From: Gracilaria domingensis
Taxonomy: Eukaryota; Rhodophyta; Florideophyceae; Gracilariales; Gracilariaceae
Reading direction: 5' to 3'
DNA: 64,000 nt
Assembly: GCA_022539475.1 (NCBI GenBank)
Contig: VCMS01000043.1
Location: 1-64,000, forward strand
Shown piece after piece: positions 9,295 through 19,479 of this stretch. The notes beneath the pieces were generated by a model, which was not told where the DNA came from, did not search any database, and worked only from the letters and a program-made list of their open reading frames with translations. The number at the start of each line of letters is the position of its first letter. Position 1 is the first letter of the stretch. The position numbers and the translations under genes are program-made.

Positions 9295-9921
9295 GTTTTG
9301 AAAGCTTTCGAAAGGGTTCGTTTTGCAAATGGGTGTGGGTATACAAATGAGAAGGATGTGATTGATGGTCACAAGGTGTTTCGTAGTATAAAAAGAGTCT
9401 AAGAACGATCATATACGGGTATTGTAGTACTGTTTTAAAACGTTACTAGGAGGAGAAGTTTTTGCATCGATTTGAAGTAAAGAAAGGATGATTTAGTCAT
9501 AAATTATATGTACGGGTTCAAGTGGGTAAAGAAAACTGTAAATATCTTTAACATGAGCTTAGAAATCAAGAAGAGTAAAACAACCTCCATTACGGGTTGA
9601 AACCCATAAAAGGTTTACCTTACTTTATACGGGTGCCCCAAGTAATGCAAACGCTTAGTTCTTCAGAAATATCACAATTTTTGTACTTGTTTCGTTACTA
9701 GTATCGTGCACTTTAATGATATGGAATGACCATTTTCTATCAAGCAAAATCTTAGCGAAGTATTAGTGATAAGGGATGTAGGATTTAAAGGGGCATATTT
9801 GACCCAGAGAAGGACGAACAATATAAGTAATGTAATAGGAACAGGTCATTTCGATAAAGTAACTTTTATGTTTAACTATCTCTAAAAGGTTTACAACACC
9901 GAAAAGTCATGTGTTCTAACC
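9295..9921. other. AT-rich intergenic spacer
   Basis: No coding signal on either strand. It must hold the promoter of the minus-strand HAD gene; a TATA-like TTTTTATA lies on the minus strand near 9390. It also holds the 3' flank of the next gene. Several CGGGT-containing short motifs recur (9415, 9516, 9592, 9628) with no clear meaning. Confidence 0.4.
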
Positions 9922-10824
9922 TCAAAGCTGGGGGAATGGGGAGGGGGATAACTTTTCCTTAACAACGTTGACGTAGTTTGTATGAAAAGGAGCGGGGTCA
10001 CCGCCTACAATGTTTCTTTCTTGGCGGGAAAAGTCGTAGAAGTACGCGTTCCTAAACTGAAAGTCGGAGAAAGAAGTAGGGAAGCCAACGAGAGTTTTCA
10101 CATATGCAAGAAGTCGCCCAACGGTCTCTTCCAGGTTGAAAGTAGTACCTGTCTTAAGCGAAACTATCTTCAACAGCTCTTTCATTATTGTGAGCACAAC
10201 CGTACTGCACTCCGTAGCGACTACGTCCATAGGAATGAAACCACTTGAGGCCCCGACGATGTTGAACGCTGATAGCCACACGAGCTTCTCATAATAGCTT
10301 ACGAGAAATGTGTCTTCGTCGACAACCCCGCAAGTGAGACCCATAGACCTAAACCTGTCTGCAACGTTGGAGGCCCACTTTCCTGTTGCGACAGTGAGAC
10401 CATCCGGACTTTGAGGAGTGACACCATCCTGCGGAGCTGCGTTTCTTGAGGGGACACCAACGTATAGGACAACTTTTGAACATGTGTCCACACCGAGCTT
10501 CGAAACCAATGGTATGATGTCTCCATTCTGGAAGGAAACGAGATTCTCTCTGAGCGAATAAGGGCAAGCCTGAATTACGGTCTCCAGGGTGTTCGTTCTT
10601 CCACAAACTAGTATCGGTACATCAGAAAGATGAGAGGTAGCAGCCATGCTGCAGAATTCGTGTGCGGAAATGACCGTATCTTCTTCGTTCGCCAGCATGG
10701 TACCTATACGCCCCCTTCCAACAATAACGGCCCGAGTCCTTCGGGCGGGAGATGAGGCCTGAGGGACGTCAGAGTATCTGGGACTCGGAGGCGGAGTGGG
10801 AGGCATGTCGGACTGGGAGTTCAT
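9922..10824 (-). CDS. Ketopantoate-reductase-like (ApbA/PanE family) oxidoreductase
   Basis: Encodes 300 residues from the ATG at 10824. The longer upstream frame to 11025 lacks conserved content and looks like UTR. After a proline/serine-rich start, residues 33-41 read VIVGRGRIG, the G-x-G-x-x-G dinucleotide-binding turn. CGRTN follows at the end of the second strand. Later comes a helix with YYEKLVWLSAFNIVGA, matching the C-terminal Lys/Asn region of ketopantoate reductases. The family uses NADPH to reduce 2-oxo acids such as ketopantoate in pantothenate synthesis; eukaryotic members often have unknown substrates. The Rossmann motif starts VGRGRIG rather than the usual GxGAIG, so a role other than pantothenate is possible. 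The frame is undamaged. Confidence 0.75.
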   Translation of the reverse strand: MNSQSDMPPTPPPSPRYSDVPQASSPARRTRAVIVGRGRIGTMLANEEDTVISAHEFCSMAATSHLSDVPILVCGRTNTLETVIQACPYSLRENLVSFQNGDIIPLVSKLGVDTCSKVVLYVGVPSRNAAPQDGVTPQSPDGLTVATGKWASNVADRFRSMGLTCGVVDEDTFLVSYYEKLVWLSAFNIVGASSGFIPMDVVATECSTVVLTIMKELLKIVSLKTGTTFNLEETVGRLLAYVKTLVGFPTSFSDFQFRNAYFYDFSRQERNIVGGDPAPFHTNYVNVVKEKLSPSPFPQL

Positions 10825-11236
10825 TGCAAGTGTTCGAATGTTTTTGTGTGACGATAGAAATGGAAGATGGGGCGGAGAACTGCTGGGGTAAAGAGTGATA
10901 CTTAAGTACAAAGGGTTGGGAAGCGCAGAACGGGAACATGGTTCACTTTGTGAAAGTGAGCGAAATGTATGATATGTGATTGTACTGAATGAATGATAGG
11001 GCTTGTATGAGACGACAAGCCACAAAGTGTGATGATGTTTTATGAAAGGTAGGTGGAAGAGTAGAAAGTGTGCAATGAATGAAACTGATTTCGAACCTGA
11101 GTTGTAAAGTAGTTGTAAAGTACGAGTTACGGGGAGCTTGAATACAGGATGAAAGGAGCCATTTTGGCTTCATAAATGACGTGAACGGGTTCTATAGCTT
11201 CACTTGGATTGCCATAATTAAAAGGATGGAGTTGGA
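10825..11236. other. Intergenic spacer, promoter side of the reductase gene
   Basis: No conserved coding sequence is seen. It lies between the divergent reductase gene and the epimerase fragment. I searched it for the missing N-terminal half of the epimerase and did not find it. Confidence 0.4.
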
Positions 11237-11542
11237 TTGCGCCCGAATACGTCTATAAAGGTCGTAGAAGCACTTATGAAGGAAGGAGTTGTAGACATGT
11301 TATTGTTGATGACGGTGGAGCCAGGGTTTGGAGAACAGGCGTTTATGGAGGGTGTTCTTGACAAGGTGCGACATGCAAGGGAGTTGTACCCAAGAATAGG
11401 GATACAGGTGGATGGGGGTATTGGACTGAGTACTGTGAAAGGAGTAGTGAAGGCCGGTGCAAACATTTCAGTTGCAGGATCTGCCATCTTTGGCTCGAGT
11501 AACCCAGCTCATGTCATAGCTGGTTTTCGAAAGGTTGGTTAG
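11237..11542 (+). pseudogene. RPE: Ribulose-phosphate 3-epimerase, C-terminal fragment
   Basis: About 101 residues match the C-terminal half of ribulose-5-phosphate 3-epimerase, a TIM-barrel enzyme of the pentose phosphate and Calvin cycles (usual length about 225). The conserved pieces are in order: LRPNTSIKVVEAL, DMLLLMTVEPGFGEQAFM, RIGIQVDGGIG with the catalytic Asp, and VAGSAIFGS for phosphate binding. There is no ATG in frame at the front, and residues for strands 1-4 with the metal-binding His/Asp are absent upstream. The fragment itself has no internal stop and ends with TAG at the natural C-terminus. It is a 5'-truncated relic, or a terminal exon whose other exons are outside this locus. 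Confidence 0.85.
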
Positions 11543-11604
11543 AGATAGTAGCATAAATTTATTGTTTATTACATTTTTACCTTTACGTGTTATCACGACT
11601 ATAT

Positions 11605-11945
11605 TCTCCGTCTCCATTGGAGATGTATTTCTCTTGTATCACAACCGGGAAAGGATGTGAGAGAACATAAATATATCCCCAGTGGACGCTGAGAGGGAGG
11701 ATGAACTACTCTACGTGCTACCATTGTTACCCATCCGGTGTCGAGTGGTGACATATTCTTTTTTTGTCACAACCCACAAAGGATGTGACGGAAGAAGAAC
11801 ATGCCCTCAGTCGAGACAGAGGGTGAGCAACTCTAAGTACAATCACTAGTTCCTAGCTTGCCTCCACTGGCAATATCTTCCTGTTTTGCTATAACCATCG
11901 AGTGAGGTTATGGTGGAAGAGAAAAATATCGCCGGTCGAGGCGAG
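11605..11945. repeat. Three degenerate tandem hairpin modules, about 125 bp each
   Basis: The modules are centred near 11645, 11775 and 11900. Each has a loop flanked by TCACAACC or ATAACC on one side and GGATGTGA or GGTTATG on the other. Outer arms of the ATATTCTT / AAGAAGAACAT or ATATCTTCC / GGAAGAG...ATAT type follow. The third copy forms the longest stem. Spacing is about 127 and 122 bases. Each module is followed by a GTCGAG- or GAGG-type purine-rich tail. No coding. Confidence 0.65.
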
Positions 11946-12175
11946 GTGGGTGGGGACTATGTGAAGAGGGGACAGAGAGATGGCGCTTAAATATTGGAAG
12001 GTGCGAAGGTGTACAGTAGATGTTTTGGCGGGAAATGGGATGAGGGAAACAGGGACAATCATGGTGCTGGATATAGCCCGTGTGGTTGGACAGTGGGGGT
12101 GGACAGCACAGCTTAGCTCGATTGCACTGTATCGCAGCGGAAACTTCGATCCAACTACTACTTCTTTTTCTGAAG

Positions 12176-12793
12176 ATGTCGAACGGATACGTGAAGGATG
12201 AGGAGCTGTTGGCGCTGTTGGAGGGGGAGGAGGTACCGCAGACGCCGTCACCAAAGCGGGAAGAGGACGTGATTACGGCGGCTGGTCGGATGTCGCAGAA
12301 GAAGGAAGTGGCCGATGAAGGAAAGAAGTGTGAGGCGAGGAGAGGGGATGGTGATGAGGTGGAGAAGGGGGTAGAATTGGAGGTGGAGGGGGTCGCAATG
12401 GAGAGAAGGGGTGCGGTGCATCTGAGTCAGTTAGAGGTTGGAGACCAGATAGAGAGTGGGGGCGGAGAGGGTGACAGGGAGATGCGGTTTGTGGGGGAGA
12501 TGAAGGCGAGGGTGGGGATGTTGGGGTTGGTGATGAAGGAGCAACTGGACGATGGAATTGTGGAGATTGTAACGGAAATGGGCGGTGTGGTGCTGAGTGG
12601 GGGTGGTAGTGGTGTTTCGGTTGAGGCGATTTCGAGCCTGCGGAATTCGTTGTCGGTATTGAGAGTGGAGATGAGAAATCATGTGTATGGGATAGTGGAG
12701 TGTGCGGGAAGGGAGGTTGGAGAGTTGCGGGAGGAGAATAGGGTTCTGAACGAGAGGTTGGACGTGCTGGAGAAGGAGGTGAAGGAGCGGTGA
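12176..12793 (+). pseudogene. Purine-rich coiled-coil ORF, 5' part of a frameshifted gene
   Basis: From the ATG at 12176 it encodes 205 residues: an acidic/basic repetitive N-terminus (LLALLEGEE), a Gly/Glu/Arg-rich middle, and a C-terminal heptad-like stretch (VGELREENRVLNERLDVLE) that should form a coiled coil. The plus strand is strikingly poor in C and T over the gene. The frame stops at TGA 12791-12793, where the sequence GTGAAGGAGC occurs twice in tandem. Removing one 11-base copy would fuse this frame to the next ORF. I do not recognise the family; a gag-like or regulatory protein of a transposon is possible but unsupported. Confidence 0.45.
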
Positions 12794-13116
12794 AGGAGCT
12801 GTGCAAGAGGCAAAGATTGGTGGAAGAGGAGACGGTGAAAGGAGGTGTGGAGGGAAAGACGGAGAAGGGAAGTGTGGGAAGGGTGGCGGTGCAGAAGGGG
12901 TCTCCTGTGACACCGAAGACAAAGGGTGGTGGGGTTGGGGATGGGAAGAGCCGTCTGAAGAAGAGGCGTAAGGAGATGAAGAAGGTGGTGGAGGAGGTGC
13001 CGCGGGAGGGAGTGGGAGCTCCGGTGGTGACTGGGTTTAGGAGTGCGGCGGAGGTAGCGCGGACTGCGAAGGGGATTCTGAGGGGACAGGAGGAGAGAAG
13101 GATGGGAGGGATTTGA
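12790..13116 (+). pseudogene. Basic C-terminal part of the coiled-coil gene
   Basis: A 108-residue frame continues the preceding gene after an 11-bp tandem duplication. It contains LCKRQRLVEEETV, directly continuing the heptads, then a Lys/Arg-rich nuclear-type segment (SRLKKRRKEMKK) and a short hydrophobic end (GAPVVTGFRSAAEV). The purine bias matches the upstream part. There is no independent start signal, so it is best read as the 3' portion of one roughly 310-codon ancestral gene. Confidence 0.45.
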
Positions 13117-13690
13117 AGCCGTTTTGGCGCGAGGCGGGTATACGAGAAGGGGGAGAGTTGTGCACCTGACTTCTACAAAATGAACGCGTGATGGGCGAGA
13201 AATGGGTAAATAGCGGGGGTGGTGTGGACTGGGAAGAAGTGATGAGATGATTGAGGTGGGATGAGTTGCGATTGGCATTGCAACATGGGAGAAAATGGAA
13301 ACGCAAACTAGCACGAGTGCAGTTTTGAGAGAGGGTCGCGGAAAAGAGTGAATGGGGTGGTGCGGCGAAGTAGAACCTCTACAAAAACTAGGGGACCCAA
13401 GAACTAAACTGCGCGAGATGGAATTTAATATTCCAAAATTTCTTGATTTTTTGAGTGCCAGCCTCTGCTACCCCCTGGCGCGCCACAAATAGCCCCAAAA
13501 CTAGCTTAGTTTCCAAAGCGAACAGACTATATTCCACTTTGCAGAACACAGACGAGTGGACAGCGCAACTTGACAGCGACAGCCGAACGCCGCACGCGCG
13601 AGCGATGAAGGCTGCTCAGATCCCCGGCGCGCAAATTGCTTCCGCGCCCCTGCGGCCTTGGCCATGAACGCCGTCCCGCCGCGTCTCCTA
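13117..13690. other. No supported gene
   Basis: Purine-rich spacer from 13117 to about 13440, then GC-richer sequence before the transporter relic. The antisense frames here are shadows of the base-composition skew. Confidence 0.35.
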
Positions 13691-13779
13691 TAAGTGCGCC
13701 TTTCACAAGCACATCTCCGTGAGCGTTCTCTCCGGTTGAGTCTGCGCCACTTCAGCGTCCAAATAGTTCTCCGCCAAGC

Positions 13780-15311
13780 TGCGGAGGAAGCATCTGGCAG
13801 GCTCCCTCCGTGGTATGCCGTCCGCGCAGCCGCCAGAAAGTCGCTGCATCTGCATGAACCTATTTTGTCTGGCATTGGCGGCGCGCTTGGAAGCCGCTTC
13901 TTCCTGCTCACTGGCCGTGCCGCGCGCAATTTGGCCGGTCTTCGTGCAACCATCTCCTCTGCGGTTGCCGCAGTCGCTTGTTTCTTCTCGGCCTTCTCGT
14001 ACGCGGAGGTGTCCTCGCGATTGCGGAATAGTGGCGGTGCCTATTCGTTTTCGTACGTGGGACTTGGCGACCTTCCGACCTTTGTGGGGGGCATGTGTCG
14101 TCTCAGTGTCGCTGCTATTGCCCGTTCTTGAGCTTCTTATCTGTCCGATGCGTTGCCTTTTCTGCCGCCGTGGGCCACGGCAGTCCAGTCCCATTTCTAC
14201 CTGCTCGCTTTTTGTTGTGGGCTATGTAACCATGTTGCTGGCCTTGGGGCTCAAAGAGGCTTAGTGGATTATCAACGCTTTCACCGTCCTCTTTGCCCTT
14301 GTCGTGCTCCTAATTATGGCTCTCGGCTCTCAGAAGGTCGATACGCAAAACTGGGGGCCGTTTCTTCCGTTTGGATTCAAAGGCGTCATCACCGCATCGA
14401 GTGCTATATTTTTGCCATACTTGGGTTTTGAAGAGTTGCCTACTGCTGCAGAGGAGGCGGTTGATGCTTACAAAACAGTTCGTCTAGCTATTATTTTGTC
14501 AATGGCTGCAGTTACCAACAGGTATATTGCGTCTTTAGTCATACTCACAGGACTTGTCAACTACTCTCAGCTTGGAATGGATGCTCCATTCTCCGTGGCA
14601 TACCGTGTAGCTGGCTTACTGTTTATCGCTCGTGTGGTTACCGTCGGTACCGTTTTGGGAATGATGAATACTGCCAGCGTTAGCATCGCTGCACATTCGC
14701 GTATATTCTTGTCCATTGGACGTGAAGGACTCCTGCCCCGCTCATTCGCGCATAGTACTCGATTACGCACCTTAATTTGCGGTATTATTGTCGCTGTGCT
14801 TGCGGGAGGAACCCTCTTAGCGTTCTTGGCTACTAATCTCACTTTGCTGTCGACAAGAAGCAGGTTTCATTCTTCCACCTCCAACAAGTCATCGCTTATA
14901 TATGGTATTGTGTTTGGAAGTGCCATATGCGGTTTGTGCACCAAACTGGTTGTTGAAAAGCTTTTGTCAACCTGAATCATGTCTATCGTGCCGGTTCCGA
15001 CATTAATTGTGCCAGGTTTTCTGTTAGTGAGGTCAGAGTTTGAAGGAGGTGACGAAGTGGAAGGATCACCTTCATCATTTCTCTGTCCTTTTGTGCCAAT
15101 TGTGCCATTGCTTGGTTCCTTCACCACGTGCTGTTTGTTGTTCCAGCTGTCACGAAAAGCGCTGACGACCCTAGGCTCCTGGCTCATGTTCTCGGCAGTT
15201 GCGTATTTTGCCTACGGCGCCCGGAATTTGGTCATGGGAAATGACTACTTGACGTTAAGTGATCTTGCGTGGAACGATTCGTACAACTCTTTTGAAGATT
15301 TGATGATTTAG
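13780..15311 (+). pseudogene. Cationic amino-acid transporter (APC superfamily, CAT type), frameshifted
   Basis: Three or more frames each match successive parts of a CAT-type amino-acid permease (about 12-14 membrane helices, 500-600 residues). Near 13870-14080 a frame reads GIGGALGSRFFLLTGRAAR and FFSAFSYAEVSSR...GGAYSFSYVGLG, the classic helix 1 and 2-3 signatures. From 14304 another frame has GFKGVITASSAIFLPYLGFEELPTAAEEA (helix 6 region) and a series of hydrophobic helices to 14975. From 14979 a last frame gives further membrane helices ending at 15311. In the first motif, the GSGIF helix break is GSRFF. At least two frameshifts and a stop (14973) separate the parts, and no introns with clean borders were found, so it is a pseudogene. 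Confidence 0.8.
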
Positions 15312-16552
15312 CAATGGAAGCAAATTCAATTGCCAGCGATTCTCAATCTGAGGAAGACCCCACACCAATACGTCAGGAAATAGAACAACCTTAGCTAGGC
15401 CACCTCCATAACTGGGTTTTATTCATGCACTTGTGGGCCCGTTCTCTCTGAAAACTCTAGACTATCACCGGATATATAACTGCTTTGACACTGGCTCTCG
15501 CTCTATCCTCTTCGCCTTGACGGCACGCTTGATTTACTTTGCAAAAATTTGTAAAGAGAGGTTTAGATATTTATCCGATTATAAACGATCTTGAATTTCG
15601 CAAAAATCCTGGTTCGAGACAGGTAGCGTTTTGGTTTTGTGCGTATGTCTTTGAGAAATTCGAATTCATTCCACGTATTTCATGAGCAAGCTAATACTAC
15701 GCGGAACAAAGCAACTTCGCGGCTCTAAACGACAATGGCGAAGGTATGAGACGCAAGTTGAGCCCGAAATAAAAGTTAAAGCAGCTCAAGATATGCAGCC
15801 TAGGTCATAGTTTAAGCTCCCGAAAGGCACACTTGTCGCAAGACCTCGACGGCTTATACCCGCTTTCGCTCGACCTGCCTCGATCTGGTCAGCAACTTCG
15901 TCAATAAGATTGCGAGCACCTTGGGCGGCAGAAACTCGATTCCGCCTCGAGTAGAGATGTTTGCGATAGGCGGTAAGCGAACGATCACCCCGGGTTGAAC
16001 GGAGTGAGAAAGACTAGAAGTATAGCCAAAGGGCGCTGCGTTCGCAAAAGCGGAGGCTTCGGTGCTGGTTGAGAAGATGTCTCTACGCAGTTGATGCGTC
16101 TCACGCCAGGGGCAAGTGACCAATAAGTGATCGGCGCGCAGATAGATTCGCGCGAATGGGGACGCTTATGTTTTTTTTTTGCCAAATCGATCGTTGGTTG
16201 GACAGCGCAAATTTCAATGCGCGATCAACGGACGCGCAGCACCACAAACAAGGGCTTCTCCGCTGTTGCTCGACAGATGCCATCCTCAACATAATGTGAC
16301 GATCACTGCTGCTCTTCAAATTTGAATGTACCGAAGGTATGAATAGCCGTATTACTTGACCGCACAGTCTTGCATACGCGAAGTTTGTGTTGGTGTCCAC
16401 GGCGAACTAACAGACACTCTCACATTTCCACTACTGCGAGAACGAAAATGGTCGCCTGAGGACCCTGTTTTGTCTTCACGACATCGATCGCCATGTCGTC
16501 ATGCCGGTGAACACACTGGGGGGCCACAGACCAAAGAGCTGCGCCGTTGAGA
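15312..16552. other. No supported gene
   Basis: I find only short frames. A minus-strand frame at 15854-16123 includes a hydrophobic, natural-looking stretch (VIVRLPPIANIS, PKVLAILLTKLL) but has no recognisable relatives. A ten-base T run lies near 16170. The last part presumably holds the promoter of the dioxygenase gene that follows. Confidence 0.35.
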
Positions 16553-17260
16553 ATGGCGTTATCGGACAATTCTCTGTTGCAACCCAGCGTAGCGCAGTGG
16601 GGGCCCTATATTGATTCAAAGGACAGTTTCAACTCCATTTCCGCTCTCCGTGTTGAACCTCCCTTATTAAGTGTGCCAAAACTGCTCACAGTGGCCCAAT
16701 GTGATGCACTAATTGCCGCACAAAGTGCGAACATGTCGGAGTCAGAATTGTATCTCAGCTATCGTCTTAATACCGACTCGCGCAGTCAACATTGTGGATT
16801 TCGTTCTAACGTTGCACACGATGAGCCTTCTCTTCAACCAGTTCTGGAACAAATTCATAACTTGTTGGGGTTTTCCGGCCGATCATTCCTGTTTGCCGAG
16901 CAGTTTTGGACCCGCCCCACACGGTGTACCGTTGTCATTCGTGATCTCACAACGGTACGATATGAACCGGGTGAAGGCGTTCCGGCTCATGTGGATGGAA
17001 AGGATTGCACCGTACGTATTTGTCTACAAGAGCTGAAGCGAGAAGGACGTACAAACTTTCCGAAAGATTCCGTATATCTTGAACAAACACGGGGTATGGC
17101 TTTGATTTATCACAGCAAAGAGAAGCTGTTGCACTGTGCTGAGGAGGTTGAAGAGGGTACCAAATGGGTACTCCAGCTATTGATTGACCTCAATGTACGC
17201 CCAGATAAGCCGGATGTGAAGGTAGACTGCGCCACGCGTCAGGTTCAGATAGCATCGTGA
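16553..17260 (+). CDS. Prolyl-4-hydroxylase-like 2OG-Fe(II) dioxygenase
   Basis: Encodes 235 residues from the ATG at 16553. The iron-binding His146-x-Asp148 is in PAHVDGKDC; the distal His194 is in LLHCAEEV; Lys204 in GTKWVLQLLID binds 2-oxoglutarate ten residues later. This is the exact P4Hc layout (HxD...H...K). Preceding features also fit: RYEPGEG before the HxD, and GRTNFPK...RGMALIYH between the histidines. The family hydroxylates prolyl residues or related substrates using O2 and 2-oxoglutarate. No signal peptide is obvious, so a cytosolic or nuclear role is as likely as a secretory one. The frame is clean, a rarity in this part of the window. Confidence 0.8.
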   Translation: MALSDNSLLQPSVAQWGPYIDSKDSFNSISALRVEPPLLSVPKLLTVAQCDALIAAQSANMSESELYLSYRLNTDSRSQHCGFRSNVAHDEPSLQPVLEQIHNLLGFSGRSFLFAEQFWTRPTRCTVVIRDLTTVRYEPGEGVPAHVDGKDCTVRICLQELKREGRTNFPKDSVYLEQTRGMALIYHSKEKLLHCAEEVEEGTKWVLQLLIDLNVRPDKPDVKVDCATRQVQIAS

Positions 17261-17289
17261 TTACCCCTGAGTTGGAAAATGTCACCTCT

Positions 17290-18290
17290 ACTCTTTGTAG
17301 TCACTCACGGCACGCAGTCAATCAAGGTGACTCTTGCATGTCTTTTCATTCGCCCGCAGAACGAGCTCAAATCAGAGAATCATTCTTTCACAACAAACAG
17401 AACAGAATTTTGCAGCACCTGGAAATTGAATGACCTCAGGTGGTGATTGTATGTGCCATCAAATTCTTGGCACTAAACCTGCCAAGGAGGATTTGTGCAC
17501 TTTATGAAGTATCGTACCCCCAAATCCATCCAACCGATGAGAAAGAAATGGAAGGGCAGCAGTTCTGGACAGGAACAGAGTCCAAAATACTGTTGTCCGA
17601 GCTGCTAGAAAAGGTAGAGTTACATTGGTCGCGTCGCAAATGTACGAGAAACAGTTACAAAACACAGACGTTTGGCAAGTGGTATTGCCAATTAAAGCAT
17701 GCAGATTGCACCCACACGCATCACGGACGGTTCTTGCGAACACGATAGTGTTGAGGAAGCTAACAAGCTGTGCAACAGCAATTCGTGTCCCAAACTGCAC
17801 CGTGAAATGAATGTGGCGAAAGTAGGACTCGATTTAAGTCGTTGTCGTTTTGCAAGCATCATAATTCTGGTAGAAGACGATGTCGAACAAGTTCATGCTT
17901 TCCAAGCACTCACAGTCGTGCTCGTTCATTCACTAGAGTGGTATAGTTTGCCTGATGGGCTACAAGGCGATGACGTCATAGGACTACATCCATTGAGAGC
18001 AGAGAGCTCCGCTTGGTCTTTTGAACATTTACCCGAACAATATCCACTCCACGGCAGTGTCTCATACTGGAGGCAACTATTTTTCGCGAAAGACTAACCG
18101 AGGCAAGGGGCATTGGCCTGGAAGTCTTGGAAAAACACCTGGTATGACTTAAATTGCATTTTCGGAGACTGCACAACACCACGGAATATCAAAGGCATAT
18201 TATCTGTATTATCTGGATCTCGGGATCCCCGTGTTGAGCAACTTGCTGTTTGGGCCGACTATCATGGTACAAATGTGTATGTTAACTACT
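17290..18290 (+). pseudogene. Unrecognised degraded gene
   Basis: Coding-like segments in changing frames: 17440-17748 (EVSYPQIHPTDEKEMEGQQF and KILLSELLEKVELHW), 17699-18097 (ASIIILVEDDVEQVHAF, LTVVLVHSLEWYSLP, LHGSVSYWRQLFFAKD), and after a stop a frame around 18115-18290 (KSWKNTWYDLNCIFGD, RDPRVEQLAVWADYHG). The composition looks like a real globular protein of at least 280 residues, broken by frameshifts. I do not recognise the family. It follows the dioxygenase gene on the same strand. Confidence 0.35.
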
Positions 18291-18898
18291 AGAACTTCTT
18301 TGCATTCCGCATACGACCCCGTTTAATAGCGCGTGGACATGAAAAGGCCACATTCGGCCGATGCATCAAAATTGAGTTCGGGGAAGAGGGTGCACGCATG
18401 TACTTCACGTCACAGCGTCGCTTTTACAAGGCGTACAACGATGTATTTGTCGTTTTTCTGGCAGAAACAACAGCTAAAGAGCTCCAGGGCTGCGGTGGTG
18501 ACGAAGGCAATCAGGCGTTGTCTACTGGAGGCGATGACGGTGGTCGACTGCGGCTTCGATGCACAGACAAACGCTCTTTTGTAATTGTTGCCCAGCCGTG
18601 AGAAGGAAATCTTTGCGTGCATTGGAATTCTGATACAGCGGTAAAAAAGGTACCACGGGGAGTTTTGTCATTGCATATACGTTGTAGTAGATGTTTCGGC
18701 TAGGCACGGTTTCTTCAATTCACGCACAGAGGGTGGGTACGATACGGTGGCGGTGCAGGGTGCTGTGCAAGCTCAAAAAATCTTTGAAATCCGAGATGAA
18801 GAGAGCAGTAGTTTACATAACCATTCGATAAATGTTGGATCGCTTTACACACCAGTTACAAACGCAGGGTCTGAGGAAACTCACGTAACTCATAGAAT
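18291..18898. other. No supported gene
   Basis: Short frames only. One plus-strand frame at 18398-18601 ends in RCTDKRSFVIVAQP but has no supporting motif. Confidence 0.3.
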
Positions 18899-19479
18899 CT
18901 AGAGATCATCGAGCATATTGCTTGCGTTCTTTCGCACGGTGCCCATGACCTTCTCGTCCCTGCAGAAGACCATATCTAACGCACAAAGAGCCATCTCCGC
19001 TACTTCTTTTGTACTCATCGGAAAGGCACTCAAGAGGTGCCTGTATTCTTGAGAAAGTGAAGTCCGAAAACTCCCAACATCGTCTGTGCAGATAGCGAAG
19101 GGGTGCCTGTTCGGCAGGAGGTATTTCACTACAGGGTGATGCGCAGTATTAGAAATATTAGTCGTCATCATGTTGGAGGTGAGACAAACCTCTACTGGGA
19201 TAAGAGGTTTCTGAGATAGTAACCTGTGCACTACTTATCTTGATAGTATCGCGGCGTGACCAGTACGATCTGGACCAAAGCAAGCATTCTCATGCGTTCA
19301 TCATCGTTCGAAACTTCGCTGAAGTGCAAAGTTATTGGTAGTCCAAATTGTCTTCTAATGTCTAAAGCAGCAAGTTTGGAAGAAGGTAAGTGGCTAGTCC
19401 TCGAAGGTACTATTTGAACACCGGAAATAAACGAAGCATAGTTTCTTAGCTTTCCACGCTCTTGACTGCCGTATGACAT
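18899..19479 (-). pseudogene. Adenosine deaminase-like (MAPDA/ADAL type), C-terminal fragment
   Basis: Two minus-strand frames join at about 19231. The first (19479-19231) has IRRQFGLPITLHFSEV, corresponding to the barrel strand with the zinc-binding His and the E of the family. The second (19231-18899) has PLIPVEVCLTSNMMT, HPVVKYLLPNRHPFAICTDD and FRTSLSQEYRHL. These match the conserved LTSN and ICTDD-x-G-x-F elements that carry the second zinc ligand. Adenosine-deaminase-like proteins deaminate N6-methyl-AMP or adenosine. The region between HFSEV and LTSN, including the conserved RIGH, has been lost, and the N-terminal half is absent. It abuts the TOR relic on the same strand, overlapping it by about 30 bases. 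Confidence 0.75.

Noticed and set aside
11000..11236. N-terminal exons of the epimerase
   Set aside because: No frame in this stretch resembles the first four barrel strands.
12273..13314. Long antisense ORFs rich in Ser and Pro
   Set aside because: They mirror the purine-skewed coiled-coil gene on the plus strand and have no conserved content.
13780..15311. Intact intron-containing transporter gene
   Set aside because: I looked for GT...AG borders that would remove the frame changes and found none consistent with the protein, and the helix-1 motif is mutated.
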